Origin: DATLLN01 sp963720885
Lineage (GTDB): Bacteria > Actinomycetota > Thermoleophilia > Gaiellales > JAICJC01
DNA: 64,000 bases
Direction: 5' to 3'
Assembly: GCA_963720885.1 (NCBI GenBank)
Contig: CAVRGW010000005.1
Location: 186,001 to 250,000 of the forward strand
The position numbers and the translations under genes were made by a program. Positions 48,840 to 56,505 of the stretch are shown piece after piece (the first letter of the stretch is position 1; every line of letters begins with the position of its first letter). The notes beneath the pieces are model-generated. The model was not told the DNA's origin. It saw nothing but the letters and a program-made list of their open reading frames with translations, and did no database searches.

Positions 48840-50262
48840 GCTCGCGGTCCTCTTTGCAGGAACCCTGGTGCTGGCGACAGTGATCGCCGGCGCCGCGTCG
48901 ATCCGCCTCTATCAGTCGTACAACCGCGACCAGGTGAAGATGGAGCTGCGCAGCCAGGTCGGCAGCATCGCCGAGTACTACGCAGAGGCGCTGGACCGGT
49001 CGTTCGGTGACACACAGACGGATAATCCGGGGGATAGCGCGACTGCCCAGCCGCCGCCGCAGGCAACCGCGAAGCAGATCGCCAGGATCGCCGGCTCCCG
49101 CCTCTACTTCGTCGGCGACCCCGGTGGCGACCTGTTCCCGACCTCGCGCTCGACGTTGGAGAACGCCGGTGTAAAGCCACCTTTCAACTACCACTCGCTG
49201 AAGGGCGGCGATCGGCCGAGCTTCGAATTCAAGCCCAAGGGTGATCCCAAGGACCGGACCTTCGTCGGGGTGGCCGCCCCGATCATCTACGGGGGTGTAC
49301 CGGTCGGCGCCGTCGTCCTGGCCAAGCCCCGGACGGACATCAACAACGCCTGGAAGAACGTGGCCGGCCGGGTGGCCGTCGGCACGGCGCTGGGCGTGTT
49401 CGTCGCCTTCCTGCTGGCCGCGTTCTTCTCGCGGCGGATCACCAGGCCGCTTCGGCGGATCGGCGCCGCCGCCGACCGCGTCGCCCAGGGCGACCTCGAG
49501 GTGAACGTGGTGGGCCCGAACACGGGCGACGACGAGCTGGGCCAGCTGGCCAAGCGGTTCCAGGGCATGGTCGACCGCCTGCGCGAGGTGGACGAGCTCG
49601 AGCGCAACTTCCTGATGCGGGTGACGCACGAGCTGCGGACGCCGGTGACGGCGATCTCCGGACACGTGCAGGCGCTCAACGAGGGGCTGGTCGAGCCGGA
49701 CGAGCTGGACGCATCGCTGGCCGCGGTCGGCGAGGAGGTGCGGCGAATCGGGCGGCTGGTCGACGACCTGCTCGACCTCACCCGGCTGGAGGCCCACCAG
49801 TTCCGGCTGGTGCGCGAGGAGGTGGGGCTGGAGTCGCTGCTCGACCAGGCCGCCACCTCGTTCCGCGAGAAGGCGCGGGTCAACGACGTGCAGTTCGACG
49901 CGCTGACCACCGGCGCGCCGACGGTGCTGTCGGACGGCGACCGCGTGCTGCAAGTGGTCACGAACCTGCTGGACAACGCCTTCCGCTGGACGCCGCGCAG
50001 CGGCACCGTCACGCTCAGCTACTCCGCGGTCAACGGCAACGCGGCGATCCACGTGTCCGACACCGGGCCGGGGATCCCGAAGAACGACCAGGACGCCGTC
50101 TTCCACCCGTTCTACAGCCGCCGCGGCGAGGGAGGCACGGGGCTCGGTCTCTCGATCGGCCGCGAGCTGGCGCACGCGCTGGGCGGGCGCCTGACGGTGG
50201 AGAGCGAAGTCGGCCATGGCACGACCTTCACGCTGTCCCTGCCGACCGGTCCCGGCCGATGA
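48817..50262 (+). CDS. Sensor histidine kinase
   Basis: 481 aa. TM1 (about 8-28) and TM2 (about 186-205) flank an extracellular sensor region of about 155 residues. HAMP, then DHp with H271 in THELRTPVTAISGH, then the HATPase domain (NLLDNAFRWTP, DTGPGIP, GTGLGLSIGRELAHALGG). Partner of the overlapping response regulator. ATG 48817 is used; the ligand cannot be inferred. Confidence 0.92.
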   Translation: MLRSLRTRLAVLFAGTLVLATVIAGAASIRLYQSYNRDQVKMELRSQVGSIAEYYAEALDRSFGDTQTDNPGDSATAQPPPQATAKQIARIAGSRLYFVGDPGGDLFPTSRSTLENAGVKPPFNYHSLKGGDRPSFEFKPKGDPKDRTFVGVAAPIIYGGVPVGAVVLAKPRTDINNAWKNVAGRVAVGTALGVFVAFLLAAFFSRRITRPLRRIGAAADRVAQGDLEVNVVGPNTGDDELGQLAKRFQGMVDRLREVDELERNFLMRVTHELRTPVTAISGHVQALNEGLVEPDELDASLAAVGEEVRRIGRLVDDLLDLTRLEAHQFRLVREEVGLESLLDQAATSFREKARVNDVQFDALTTGAPTVLSDGDRVLQVVTNLLDNAFRWTPRSGTVTLSYSAVNGNAAIHVSDTGPGIPKNDQDAVFHPFYSRRGEGGTGLGLSIGRELAHALGGRLTVESEVGHGTTFTLSLPTGPGR

Positions 50263-50702
50263 GATACCGGCTGTGCGACGACGAGGAGGACGTCACCGGC
50301 ATCTCGGTCGAGCTGGCGATCCAGGCCGAGCCGTTCGCCGACGAGGTGCCCTACCGGCTGGCGCTGCACGCGCAGGGCGTGCAGGTGGCGGAGGTGCCGG
50401 TGGGCACGCTGACGCCGGCGGAGCTGTTCGCGCTCGGCCACGCGTTGCTCGACGCCGCCGCGGACGGGTTCGGCCATTTCGTTCCGGCTGACGAGGTGTT
50501 CGGCATCGACCTGGCGCCGCCCGGGGTGCCGGGCATGTCGACCAGCGAGGTCGCCGTCACCGTCTGGGTCGATGCCGGCAAGGCGCGCGGCGGCAAGCCG
50601 ACGCGTAGCGGCGTCGCCGTCCAGCTCGTGCTCGAGGGCCCGCGCCTGGCGCTGGTCGCGGAGGGCGTCTGCGACGACGCCGCCCGCGTCCTCTCGGCCT
50701 GA
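50259..50702 (+). CDS. Unknown protein coupled to the two-component system
   Basis: 147 aa; its ATG overlaps the kinase stop (ATGA). No transmembrane segment or signal peptide. Acidic, with an Ala/Val-rich alternation suggesting an alpha/beta fold. No family recognised. The overlap suggests it acts with the kinase/regulator pair, for instance as an accessory regulator. Confidence 0.65.
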   Translation: MRYRLCDDEEDVTGISVELAIQAEPFADEVPYRLALHAQGVQVAEVPVGTLTPAELFALGHALLDAAADGFGHFVPADEVFGIDLAPPGVPGMSTSEVAVTVWVDAGKARGGKPTRSGVAVQLVLEGPRLALVAEGVCDDAARVLSA

Positions 50703-50704
50703 CC

Positions 50705-51223
50705 CTACGCGCCGAGCGCTTCGACGGCCTGTCGGAAGACGGCGAGGTCGCCGGGCGAGAAGAGCACGAAGCGCACGTCGCGCACCGTTTCGGTCCCGGC
50801 GGCCGCCGTCCGGGCGGTCTGGATCGCGATCGGCGCGGCGCGCTCGATCGGGAATCCGAAGATGCCGGTGGAGATCGCGGGGAAGGCGATCGACGCGATG
50901 CCGAGGTCGCCGGCAACCTCGACCGCCCGGCGGTGGGCCGAGGCCAGGTTCGCGTCCTCCTGGTTCTCGCCGCCGTTCCACACCGGGCCGACAGTGTGGA
51001 TCACGTAGCGAGCCGGCAGCCGTCCCGCCGTCGTCGCCTTGGCATCGCCCACCCCGCACCCGCCGAGCAGTCGGCACTCCTCGAGGATCGCCGGGCCGCC
51101 GGCGCGGTGGATCGCGGCGTCCACGCCGCCGCCGCCGAGCAGCGAGCTGTTGGCCGCGTTGACGATGGCGTCGACCTCGACCGTCGTTATGTCGCCCTGG
51201 GTCAGCGAGACCGAAATGTCCAT
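50705..51223 (-). CDS. Macrodomain protein (ADP-ribose binding)
   Basis: 172 aa stand-alone macrodomain, MDISVSLTQGDITTVEVDAIVNAAN. The ADP-ribose contacts are visible: VNAANSSLLGGGGVDAAIHRAGG, then AISTGIFGFPIERAA. Family members (YmdB/MacroD type) hydrolyse O-acetyl-ADP-ribose or ADP-ribosylated carboxylates. A -10 element 6 nt before the ATG implies a leaderless transcript. Divergent from miaB. Confidence 0.92.
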   Translation of the reverse strand: MDISVSLTQGDITTVEVDAIVNAANSSLLGGGGVDAAIHRAGGPAILEECRLLGGCGVGDAKATTAGRLPARYVIHTVGPVWNGGENQEDANLASAHRRAVEVAGDLGIASIAFPAISTGIFGFPIERAAPIAIQTARTAAAGTETVRDVRFVLFSPGDLAVFRQAVEALGA

Positions 51224-51229
51224 CGCAAG

Positions 51230-51235
51230 ACCGTA
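51230..51235 (-). promoter_or_regulatory. -10 element, leaderless macrodomain transcript
   Basis: TACGGT on the minus strand, 6 nt before the ATG. Confidence 0.5.
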
Positions 51236-51256
51236 GCGCGGGCGTGGGGCGGTGGT

Positions 51257-51262
51257 TAGACT
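51257..51262 (+). promoter_or_regulatory. -10 element of miaB
   Basis: TAGACT, 9 nt before ATG 51272; back-to-back with the macrodomain promoter in a 48-bp gap. Confidence 0.5.
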
Positions 51263-51271
51263 GCCCGACCG

Positions 51272-52594
51272 ATGAAGCGGTACCACGTGCAGACGTTCGG
51301 CTGCCAGATGAACGCGCACGACTCGGAGCGGATGAAGGGCGTGCTGGAGTCGCTGGGACTGGGGGAGGCAGCCGATCCGGCTGATGCCGACGTGCTGGTG
51401 TTCAACACCTGCACGATCCGCGAGAAGGCGGACGACCGCTTCGTCGCCCACCTGATGGAGGCGCGGGCTGCCAAACGCCGCGACCCGGACAAGCGGATCG
51501 TGGTCGGCGGCTGCTGGTCGGAGTCGATGAAGGACGAGCTGTTCGACCTCTACCCGTTCGTCGACCTGGCCTTCGGGCCCGGCCACATCTCGAAGCTGGC
51601 CGAGGTGATCGGCCCCGGCGGCGATCTCGGCGTCGGGCACTTCTCGACCTTCGACGAGTTCTCCGGGCACCTGCCGCTGAAGCGCGACCGCCGGTTCCAG
51701 GCCTGGATGCAGATCTCGCAGGGCTGCAACTCGAAGTGCAGCTACTGCATCGTTCCCAGCGTGCGCGGCCGTGAGCAGAGCCGCCGCGCCGCCGACCTGA
51801 TCGCCGAGGCGACCACGCTCGCCACAGACGGCGTGCGCGAGCTGACGCTGCTCGGCCAGAACGTCAACTCGTGGGGCCGCGACCTGGCACCCGACGAGCG
51901 GCTCGGGTTCGGGGGACTGCTGCGGGCGCTGGACGCCGTCGACGGCATCGAGCGGATCCGCTTCACCAGCCCGCACCCCAAGGACATGCGCGACGATGTG
52001 ATCGCGGCGATGCGCGACTGCGCGGCCGTCTGCGAGCAGCTCCACCTGCCGCTGCAGTCGGGTTCGACGCGCGTGCTGAAGGCGATGCGGCGCACGTACT
52101 CGCGCGACCGCTACCTGGCGCTGGTCGATCGGATTCGCGAGGCGGTGCCGGACATGGCGCTGACGACCGACATCATCGTCGGCTTCCCCGGCGAGACCGA
52201 GGCCGACTTTCAGGAGACGCTCGAGGTCGTCGACGCGGTCGGCTACGACCACGCGTTCACGTTCGTCTACTCGCCGCGCCGGGGCACCGAAGCCGCAGCG
52301 ATGCCCGATCAGGTGCCCGAGGACGTCAAGCGGGAGCGCATCGAGCGCCTGATCGACCTGGTGCAGTCCCACGCGGCCCGGTGCAACCGCGAGCTGGTGG
52401 GCACCGTGCAGGAGGTGCTGGTCGAGGGGCCGAGCCGCACGGACGGCGAGCTGCTGCGCGGCCGCACGCGCGGCAACAAGACCGTCAACTTCCACGGCGC
52501 CGCCGCGGCCGGCGACCTGGTCGACGTGCTGATCGAGCGATCGACGTCGCAGACGCTCGGCGGCCACGTGGCCACCGTGCCCGCTCCGGCCTGA
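51272..52594 (+). CDS. miaB: tRNA-2-methylthio-N6-isopentenyladenosine synthase
   Basis: Radical-SAM methylthiotransferase acting on i6A37 of tRNA. 440 aa. The N-terminal UPF0004 domain supplies three cysteines (TFGCQMN, FNTCTIR, GGCWSES) for the auxiliary cluster; CNSKCSYC holds the radical-SAM cluster; the C-terminal TRAM domain binds tRNA. miaA, which makes the i6A substrate, starts directly after the stop, so the pathway is encoded together. Confidence 0.95.
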   Translation: MKRYHVQTFGCQMNAHDSERMKGVLESLGLGEAADPADADVLVFNTCTIREKADDRFVAHLMEARAAKRRDPDKRIVVGGCWSESMKDELFDLYPFVDLAFGPGHISKLAEVIGPGGDLGVGHFSTFDEFSGHLPLKRDRRFQAWMQISQGCNSKCSYCIVPSVRGREQSRRAADLIAEATTLATDGVRELTLLGQNVNSWGRDLAPDERLGFGGLLRALDAVDGIERIRFTSPHPKDMRDDVIAAMRDCAAVCEQLHLPLQSGSTRVLKAMRRTYSRDRYLALVDRIREAVPDMALTTDIIVGFPGETEADFQETLEVVDAVGYDHAFTFVYSPRRGTEAAAMPDQVPEDVKRERIERLIDLVQSHAARCNRELVGTVQEVLVEGPSRTDGELLRGRTRGNKTVNFHGAAAAGDLVDVLIERSTSQTLGGHVATVPAPA

Positions 52595-52595
52595 C

Positions 52596-53483
52596 GTGCG
52601 CACCCGGGTTGTCGCCCTGTTCGGGCCGACCGCGTCGGGCAAGACCGGCGCGGCGATCGCGCTGGCCACGCACACTGGCGGCGAGATCGTGTCGTGCGAC
52701 GCCATGCAGATGTACCGCGGACTGCCGGTGCTGACCAACCAGCCGACAGCGGACGAGCTCGCCGCGGCGCCCCACCACCTGGTCGGCGTCTGGGCGCTGG
52801 ACCACGAGGGGTCGGTCGCCGAGTACGCGTCGATGGCCCATGCGGCAGTGGACGGGGTGCTGGAGCGCGGCCGGCTGCCGATCGTCGTCGGCGGCAGCGG
52901 CCTCTACCTGCGGGCGGCACTGGCCGCGTTGAACCTGCCGCCCGAGCCGCCGCCCGGCCTGCGCGAGCAGATCGAGCGCCGCTACGACGAGCTCGGCGCC
53001 GCGGCCGCGCATGTCGAGCTCGTGCGCCGCGACCCCGCCGCCGCGGCGGCCATCCACCCGAACGACCGCCGCCGCGTCGTCCGCGCGCTCGAGCTGGCCG
53101 AGCTGGGGTCGTCGCTGGCGCCGGCGGAGGACGAGCTCTGGTCGCCGCAGGCCCGCCACGAGACGGCGGTCTACGGGCTGGATGTGCCCCGTGAGCTGGT
53201 CGCCGCCAGGATCGCCGACCGCACGGACGCCATGTTCGAGCACGGGGTGGAGGACGAGGTGCGCGCCGCGCTCGCCGCCCACACCCTCTCGCGCACCGCC
53301 TCGCGGATCCACGGCCTGCAGGACGTCAGCGGGCTCGTCCATGGGGAGATCGACCGGCCGGAGGCCCGTCGGCGGCTGATCGTGCGCACCCGCCAGTATG
53401 CAAAGCGGCAGCGCGTCTGGATGCGCAAGCTCCCCGGGTTGATCCCGGTCGGCTCCGCCGACGAGCTGCTGGAGGCGGTATGA
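52596..53483 (+). CDS. miaA: tRNA dimethylallyltransferase
   Basis: Isopentenylates A37 of tRNAs using DMAPP. 295 aa, GTG start 1 bp after miaB. P-loop FGPTASGKT, the DAMQMYRGL motif, GGSGLYLRA, and RQYAKRQRVWMRK near the C-terminus are intact. Overlaps the next membrane-protein gene by 4 bp. Confidence 0.95.
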   Translation: MRTRVVALFGPTASGKTGAAIALATHTGGEIVSCDAMQMYRGLPVLTNQPTADELAAAPHHLVGVWALDHEGSVAEYASMAHAAVDGVLERGRLPIVVGGSGLYLRAALAALNLPPEPPPGLREQIERRYDELGAAAAHVELVRRDPAAAAAIHPNDRRRVVRALELAELGSSLAPAEDELWSPQARHETAVYGLDVPRELVAARIADRTDAMFEHGVEDEVRAALAAHTLSRTASRIHGLQDVSGLVHGEIDRPEARRRLIVRTRQYAKRQRVWMRKLPGLIPVGSADELLEAV

Positions 53484-53875
53484 GCCGCGAGCAGGACGCC
53501 GTCCGCGAGGCCCGCGACGGCGCGGTCATCCTGGCGGCGGTGCTGCTGCCGGTGGCGTTGCTGGCCCTGGTGCTCGGACAGGCAACCGCCGACATCGGCT
53601 TCTGGGTGCGGTGGCTGCTGGGGCCGGTGGTCGTCGCCCTACTGGTGGTGGCATGCGCCGCGATGGCGCTGCTGGTTTCCGATCGCGTCTCGCGGCGCGC
53701 GCTCTCGCTGCGGCCCCACGCGGTCGGCCGCACGGCCACCGTGATCGGCGGCCTGGTCATCGGCATCGTCCTGATCGCGCTGCTGCCGACGAGCTGGCCG
53801 GTGATCATCGGCTTCGCCGTCGTCTGCGCCGTGCTGCTGGCGGTTGTGATCGCCGGCGCAGCGCTCGACATGTAG
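53480..53875 (+). CDS. Small membrane protein, unknown
   Basis: 131 aa, ATGA overlap with miaA. Four hydrophobic helices: about residues 14-34, 43-66, 88-104 and 108-128, separated by basic loops. No recognised family. Operon position suggests only co-expression with miaBA. Confidence 0.7.
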   Translation: MSREQDAVREARDGAVILAAVLLPVALLALVLGQATADIGFWVRWLLGPVVVALLVVACAAMALLVSDRVSRRALSLRPHAVGRTATVIGGLVIGIVLIALLPTSWPVIIGFAVVCAVLLAVVIAGAALDM

Positions 53876-53878
53876 CCG

Positions 53879-54397
53879 TCAGCCGATCGGCCTGCGCATG
53901 GCGCAGCGGATGCTGACGTCCAGCCCGAGCTCCGCCTCGTGGCGGCGCAGCGCGGCCAGCTCCGGCTCGAGGTCCTCGTCCGGCACGACGACGAAACCCA
54001 ACCGTCTGTAGTAGGGGCCGTTCCACGGCACGTCGCTGAACGTGAGCAGCGTCAGCGCGTCGGAGCCGCGCGCCCGGCCCCAGTCGGCGACGGCGTCCAC
54101 CAGCATGCCCCCGATCCCCTGCCCGGCGCAGTCCGGGTAGATGGTCACCTGCTCGAGGTGAGCCGTCCCGTCGTACACGTCGGCCAGGGCGTACCCGCAC
54201 ACCCGTTCGCCCGCCTCGGCGACCCACGCTCGGCCGCCCGCGATGTACTCGGCCAGCAGCTCCGTCTCGTGGGCGCCGTCGTCGGCCACGTCCTGCATGC
54301 CGATGTCCGCGAAGATCTGGCAGCCGACGATCTCGATGTCCTGCATCACCGGGATGTCGCGCGGCTCACCGGGGCGGATGGCGACGGGGTCGGACAC
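53879..54397 (-). CDS. GNAT-family N-acetyltransferase
   Basis: 172 aa from GTG 54397. GNAT core: VCGYALADVYDGTAHLEQVTIYPDCAGQGIGGMLV carries the acetyl-CoA loop, and PWNGPYYRRLGFVVVPDEDLEPEL is the C-terminal motif shared with PhnO-like enzymes. Acceptor unknown. A -10 element 6 nt upstream implies leaderless transcription. Ends 3 bp from the convergent membrane gene. Confidence 0.86.
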   Translation of the reverse strand: MSDPVAIRPGEPRDIPVMQDIEIVGCQIFADIGMQDVADDGAHETELLAEYIAGGRAWVAEAGERVCGYALADVYDGTAHLEQVTIYPDCAGQGIGGMLVDAVADWGRARGSDALTLLTFSDVPWNGPYYRRLGFVVVPDEDLEPELAALRRHEAELGLDVSIRCAMRRPIG

Positions 54398-54403
54398 CGG
54401 CCG

Positions 54404-54409
54404 ATCGTA
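54404..54409 (-). promoter_or_regulatory. -10 element, leaderless acetyltransferase transcript
   Basis: TACGAT on the minus strand, 6 nt before the GTG. Confidence 0.5.
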
Positions 54410-54436
54410 CCCGGCTCTAACTCCGGCCCGACGCGG

Positions 54437-54491
54437 TCGTCAAACCAGTCGTCAAGGGTCAGCCGGGAGGCGGCCACCGTCGCCTCCCGGC
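54437..54491. promoter_or_regulatory. Direct repeats and strong hairpin between divergent promoters
   Basis: GTCGTCAA occurs at 54437-54444 and 54449-54456, 12 bp apart. It is followed by GCCGGGAGGCG / CGCCTCCCGGC (54462-54472 and 54481-54491), an 11-bp perfect inverted repeat with an 8-nt spacer ending 11 bp upstream of the dapF -10. Position suits an operator controlling dapF-dapL. Confidence 0.5.
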
Positions 54492-54502
54492 GGGGCCCTC
54501 GA

Positions 54503-54508
54503 TATCCT
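54503..54508 (+). promoter_or_regulatory. -10 element of dapF
   Basis: TATCCT, 9 nt before ATG 54518. Confidence 0.45.
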
Positions 54509-54517
54509 CCGCCCGCG

Positions 54518-55312
54518 ATGCGGTTCGAGAAGTGGCACGGGATCGGCAACGCCTACCTCGTCCTCGAGCAGACCGACGCGGAGGTCGAGCTGACGCCCGC
54601 CCGCATCGAGCGGATCTGCCATCCCGACCTGGGCGCCGGCAGCGACGGCATTCTGCTGATCGAGGACGGCCTGCGGGTGCGCGTCTTCAATCCTGACGGT
54701 GGCGAGGCCGAGTTCTCGGGCAACGGCACCCGGATCGCCGCGGGGTATCTGATGCGCCGCGACGGCGTGGACGAGCTGGAGATGACCACGCTCAAGGGGC
54801 CGATCGGCGCGCGGCGCGTGGGCGACGAGATCGAGATCGACGCGGGCGGCGCCTCGCTGGACTCGCCCGACCACCGGCCGGGCACCGGCCCGCCGCCCGC
54901 CGACGCATACACCTTCGTCTCGATCGGCAACCCGCACTGCGTGATCGAGGTCGACGATCCGGACGCGCTCGACCTGCCCGCGGTGGGTCGGCCCATCGAG
55001 CGGCACCCGTGGTTCCCGAACCGGGTCAACGTCGAGTTCTACCGGGCTCTCGACGACCACGCGATCCGGATGCGGGTGTTCGAGCGCGGGGCCGGCGAGA
55101 CGCTGTCGTCGGGATCAGGCTCCAGCGCGGCCGCCGTCGCCGCGGTGGTCGCCGGGCGGGTGACCTCGCCGGTGACCGTGCGCCTCGACGGCGGCACGCT
55201 GCGGATCGACGTCTCGGACGACCTCGCCATCAAGCTGACCGGCCCGGTCGAGCAGATCATGACCGCCCGGTTCGAGGCGGACTTCCTTCGCACCCTGGAG
55301 GCGCTTCCGTGA
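54518..55312 (+). CDS. dapF: Diaminopimelate epimerase homologue lacking both catalytic cysteines
   Basis: Would convert LL- to meso-diaminopimelate for wall and lysine. 264 aa from ATG 54518. Family motifs: MRFEKWHGIGNAYLVLE, AGSDGILL, FNPDGGEAEFSGNGTR, and ERGAGETLSSGSGSSAA. In DapF the two catalytic cysteines sit in GNG-x-R-C and in A-C-G-S-G; here they are I73 and S198. The rest of the scaffold is intact and the gene is coupled by GTGA overlap to dapL, so it is probably expressed and relevant. Either an alternative base pair is used or it has another role. Confidence 0.85.
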   Translation: MRFEKWHGIGNAYLVLEQTDAEVELTPARIERICHPDLGAGSDGILLIEDGLRVRVFNPDGGEAEFSGNGTRIAAGYLMRRDGVDELEMTTLKGPIGARRVGDEIEIDAGGASLDSPDHRPGTGPPPADAYTFVSIGNPHCVIEVDDPDALDLPAVGRPIERHPWFPNRVNVEFYRALDDHAIRMRVFERGAGETLSSGSGSSAAAVAAVVAGRVTSPVTVRLDGGTLRIDVSDDLAIKLTGPVEQIMTARFEADFLRTLEALP

Positions 55313-56478
55313 GATATGCCCAGCGAGTCAACCAGCTGCCGCCGTACCTGTTCGCCGAGCTGGAGCGCAAGATCGCCGAGAAGCGTGCCGCGGGCGTGGA
55401 CGTGATCTCGCTGGGCATCGGCGACCCCGACATCCCGACCTTCCCGGCCGTGGTCGAGGAGATGCAGCGTCAGGTCGCCCGGCCGGACACCCACCAGTAC
55501 CCGTCGAACCGGGGCCGCGCGGTCTTCCGGCAGGCGGTGGCGAGCTTCTACCAGCGCCGCTTCGGCGTCACGCTCGACCCCGAGACCGAGGTGTTCCCGC
55601 TGCTCGGCGGCAAGGAGGGAATCGCCCATGTCTGCTGGTCGATGCTCGATCCCGGCGACGTCTGCCTGGCCGCCGACCCCGGCTACCCGGTGTACACCTC
55701 GGGGCCGCTGCTGGCCGGCGCGGAGCCGGTGCTGATGCCGCTGCTGGCGGACAACGCCTTCCAGCCCGACCTGGAGTCGATCCCGGCCGACGTGCGGGCG
55801 CGCGCGAACCTGCTGTTCTGCAACTACCCGAACAATCCGACGGGCGCCGTGATCGAGGACGACTTCTTCGAGCGGTTGGCCCGCTTCGGACTGGACAACG
55901 ACATTCCGATCGTCCATGACAGCGCCTATTCGGAGCTGACCTTCGACGGGCACGTGGCCGGCAGCTTCCTCGCTGCGCCGGGTGCGCGTGAGGCGGGCGT
56001 GGAGATGTTCTCGCTGTCCAAGTCCTGGAACATGACCGGCTGGCGGATCGGCGCCGCCGTCGGCAACGCCGAGATGCTCTCCCAGCTCTGGAAGCTGAAG
56101 ACCAACGTCGACTCCGGCCAGTTCGACGCCATCCAGATGGCCGCCGTGCGGGCGCTGAACGAGGGCGACGGATTCGTGCGGGAGATGTGCGAGGTCTACC
56201 GGCGCCGCCGCGACCTGCTGATCGACGCGCTGGCGGGCGTGGGCATCGACGTGCCGCCGCCGCGGGGCACCATCTACGTCTGGGTACCGGTGCCCGAAGG
56301 CCACACCTCCGTGTCGTTCGCAGAGCTGGTGCTCGAGCAGGCGGGCGTCGTCGTATCGCCGGGGTCGTCCTACGGCCCGAACGGCGAGGGCTACGTGCGG
56401 ATGTCGCTGACGCTGCCCGACGACAGGCTGCGCGAGGCGGTCGGCCGGATCGAGCAGCACCTGCGCGTCCCCGCCTGA
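55309..56478 (+). CDS. dapL: LL-diaminopimelate aminotransferase
   Basis: PLP enzyme that converts tetrahydrodipicolinate directly to LL-diaminopimelate. 389 aa from GTG 55309 (MRYAQRVNQLPPYLFAELERK). Class I/II fold: GIGDPDIPTFP, GGKEGIAHVCWSMLDPGDVCLAADPGYPVY, NYPNNPTGA, and the PLP-lysine segment SLSKSWNMTGWRIG. The N-terminus and GSKEGI-like motif favour DapL over generic aspartate aminotransferase, and the dapF overlap fits. Substrate assignment is by context. Confidence 0.85.
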   Translation: MRYAQRVNQLPPYLFAELERKIAEKRAAGVDVISLGIGDPDIPTFPAVVEEMQRQVARPDTHQYPSNRGRAVFRQAVASFYQRRFGVTLDPETEVFPLLGGKEGIAHVCWSMLDPGDVCLAADPGYPVYTSGPLLAGAEPVLMPLLADNAFQPDLESIPADVRARANLLFCNYPNNPTGAVIEDDFFERLARFGLDNDIPIVHDSAYSELTFDGHVAGSFLAAPGAREAGVEMFSLSKSWNMTGWRIGAAVGNAEMLSQLWKLKTNVDSGQFDAIQMAAVRALNEGDGFVREMCEVYRRRRDLLIDALAGVGIDVPPPRGTIYVWVPVPEGHTSVSFAELVLEQAGVVVSPGSSYGPNGEGYVRMSLTLPDDRLREAVGRIEQHLRVPA

Positions 56479-56493
56479 CATTCGGGCCGCCAC

Positions 56494-56499
56494 TACACT
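56494..56499 (+). promoter_or_regulatory. -10 element, leaderless hflX transcript
   Basis: TACACT, 6 nt before ATG 56506, in a 27-bp gap. Confidence 0.55.
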
Positions 56500-56505
56500 G
56501 AGCGG

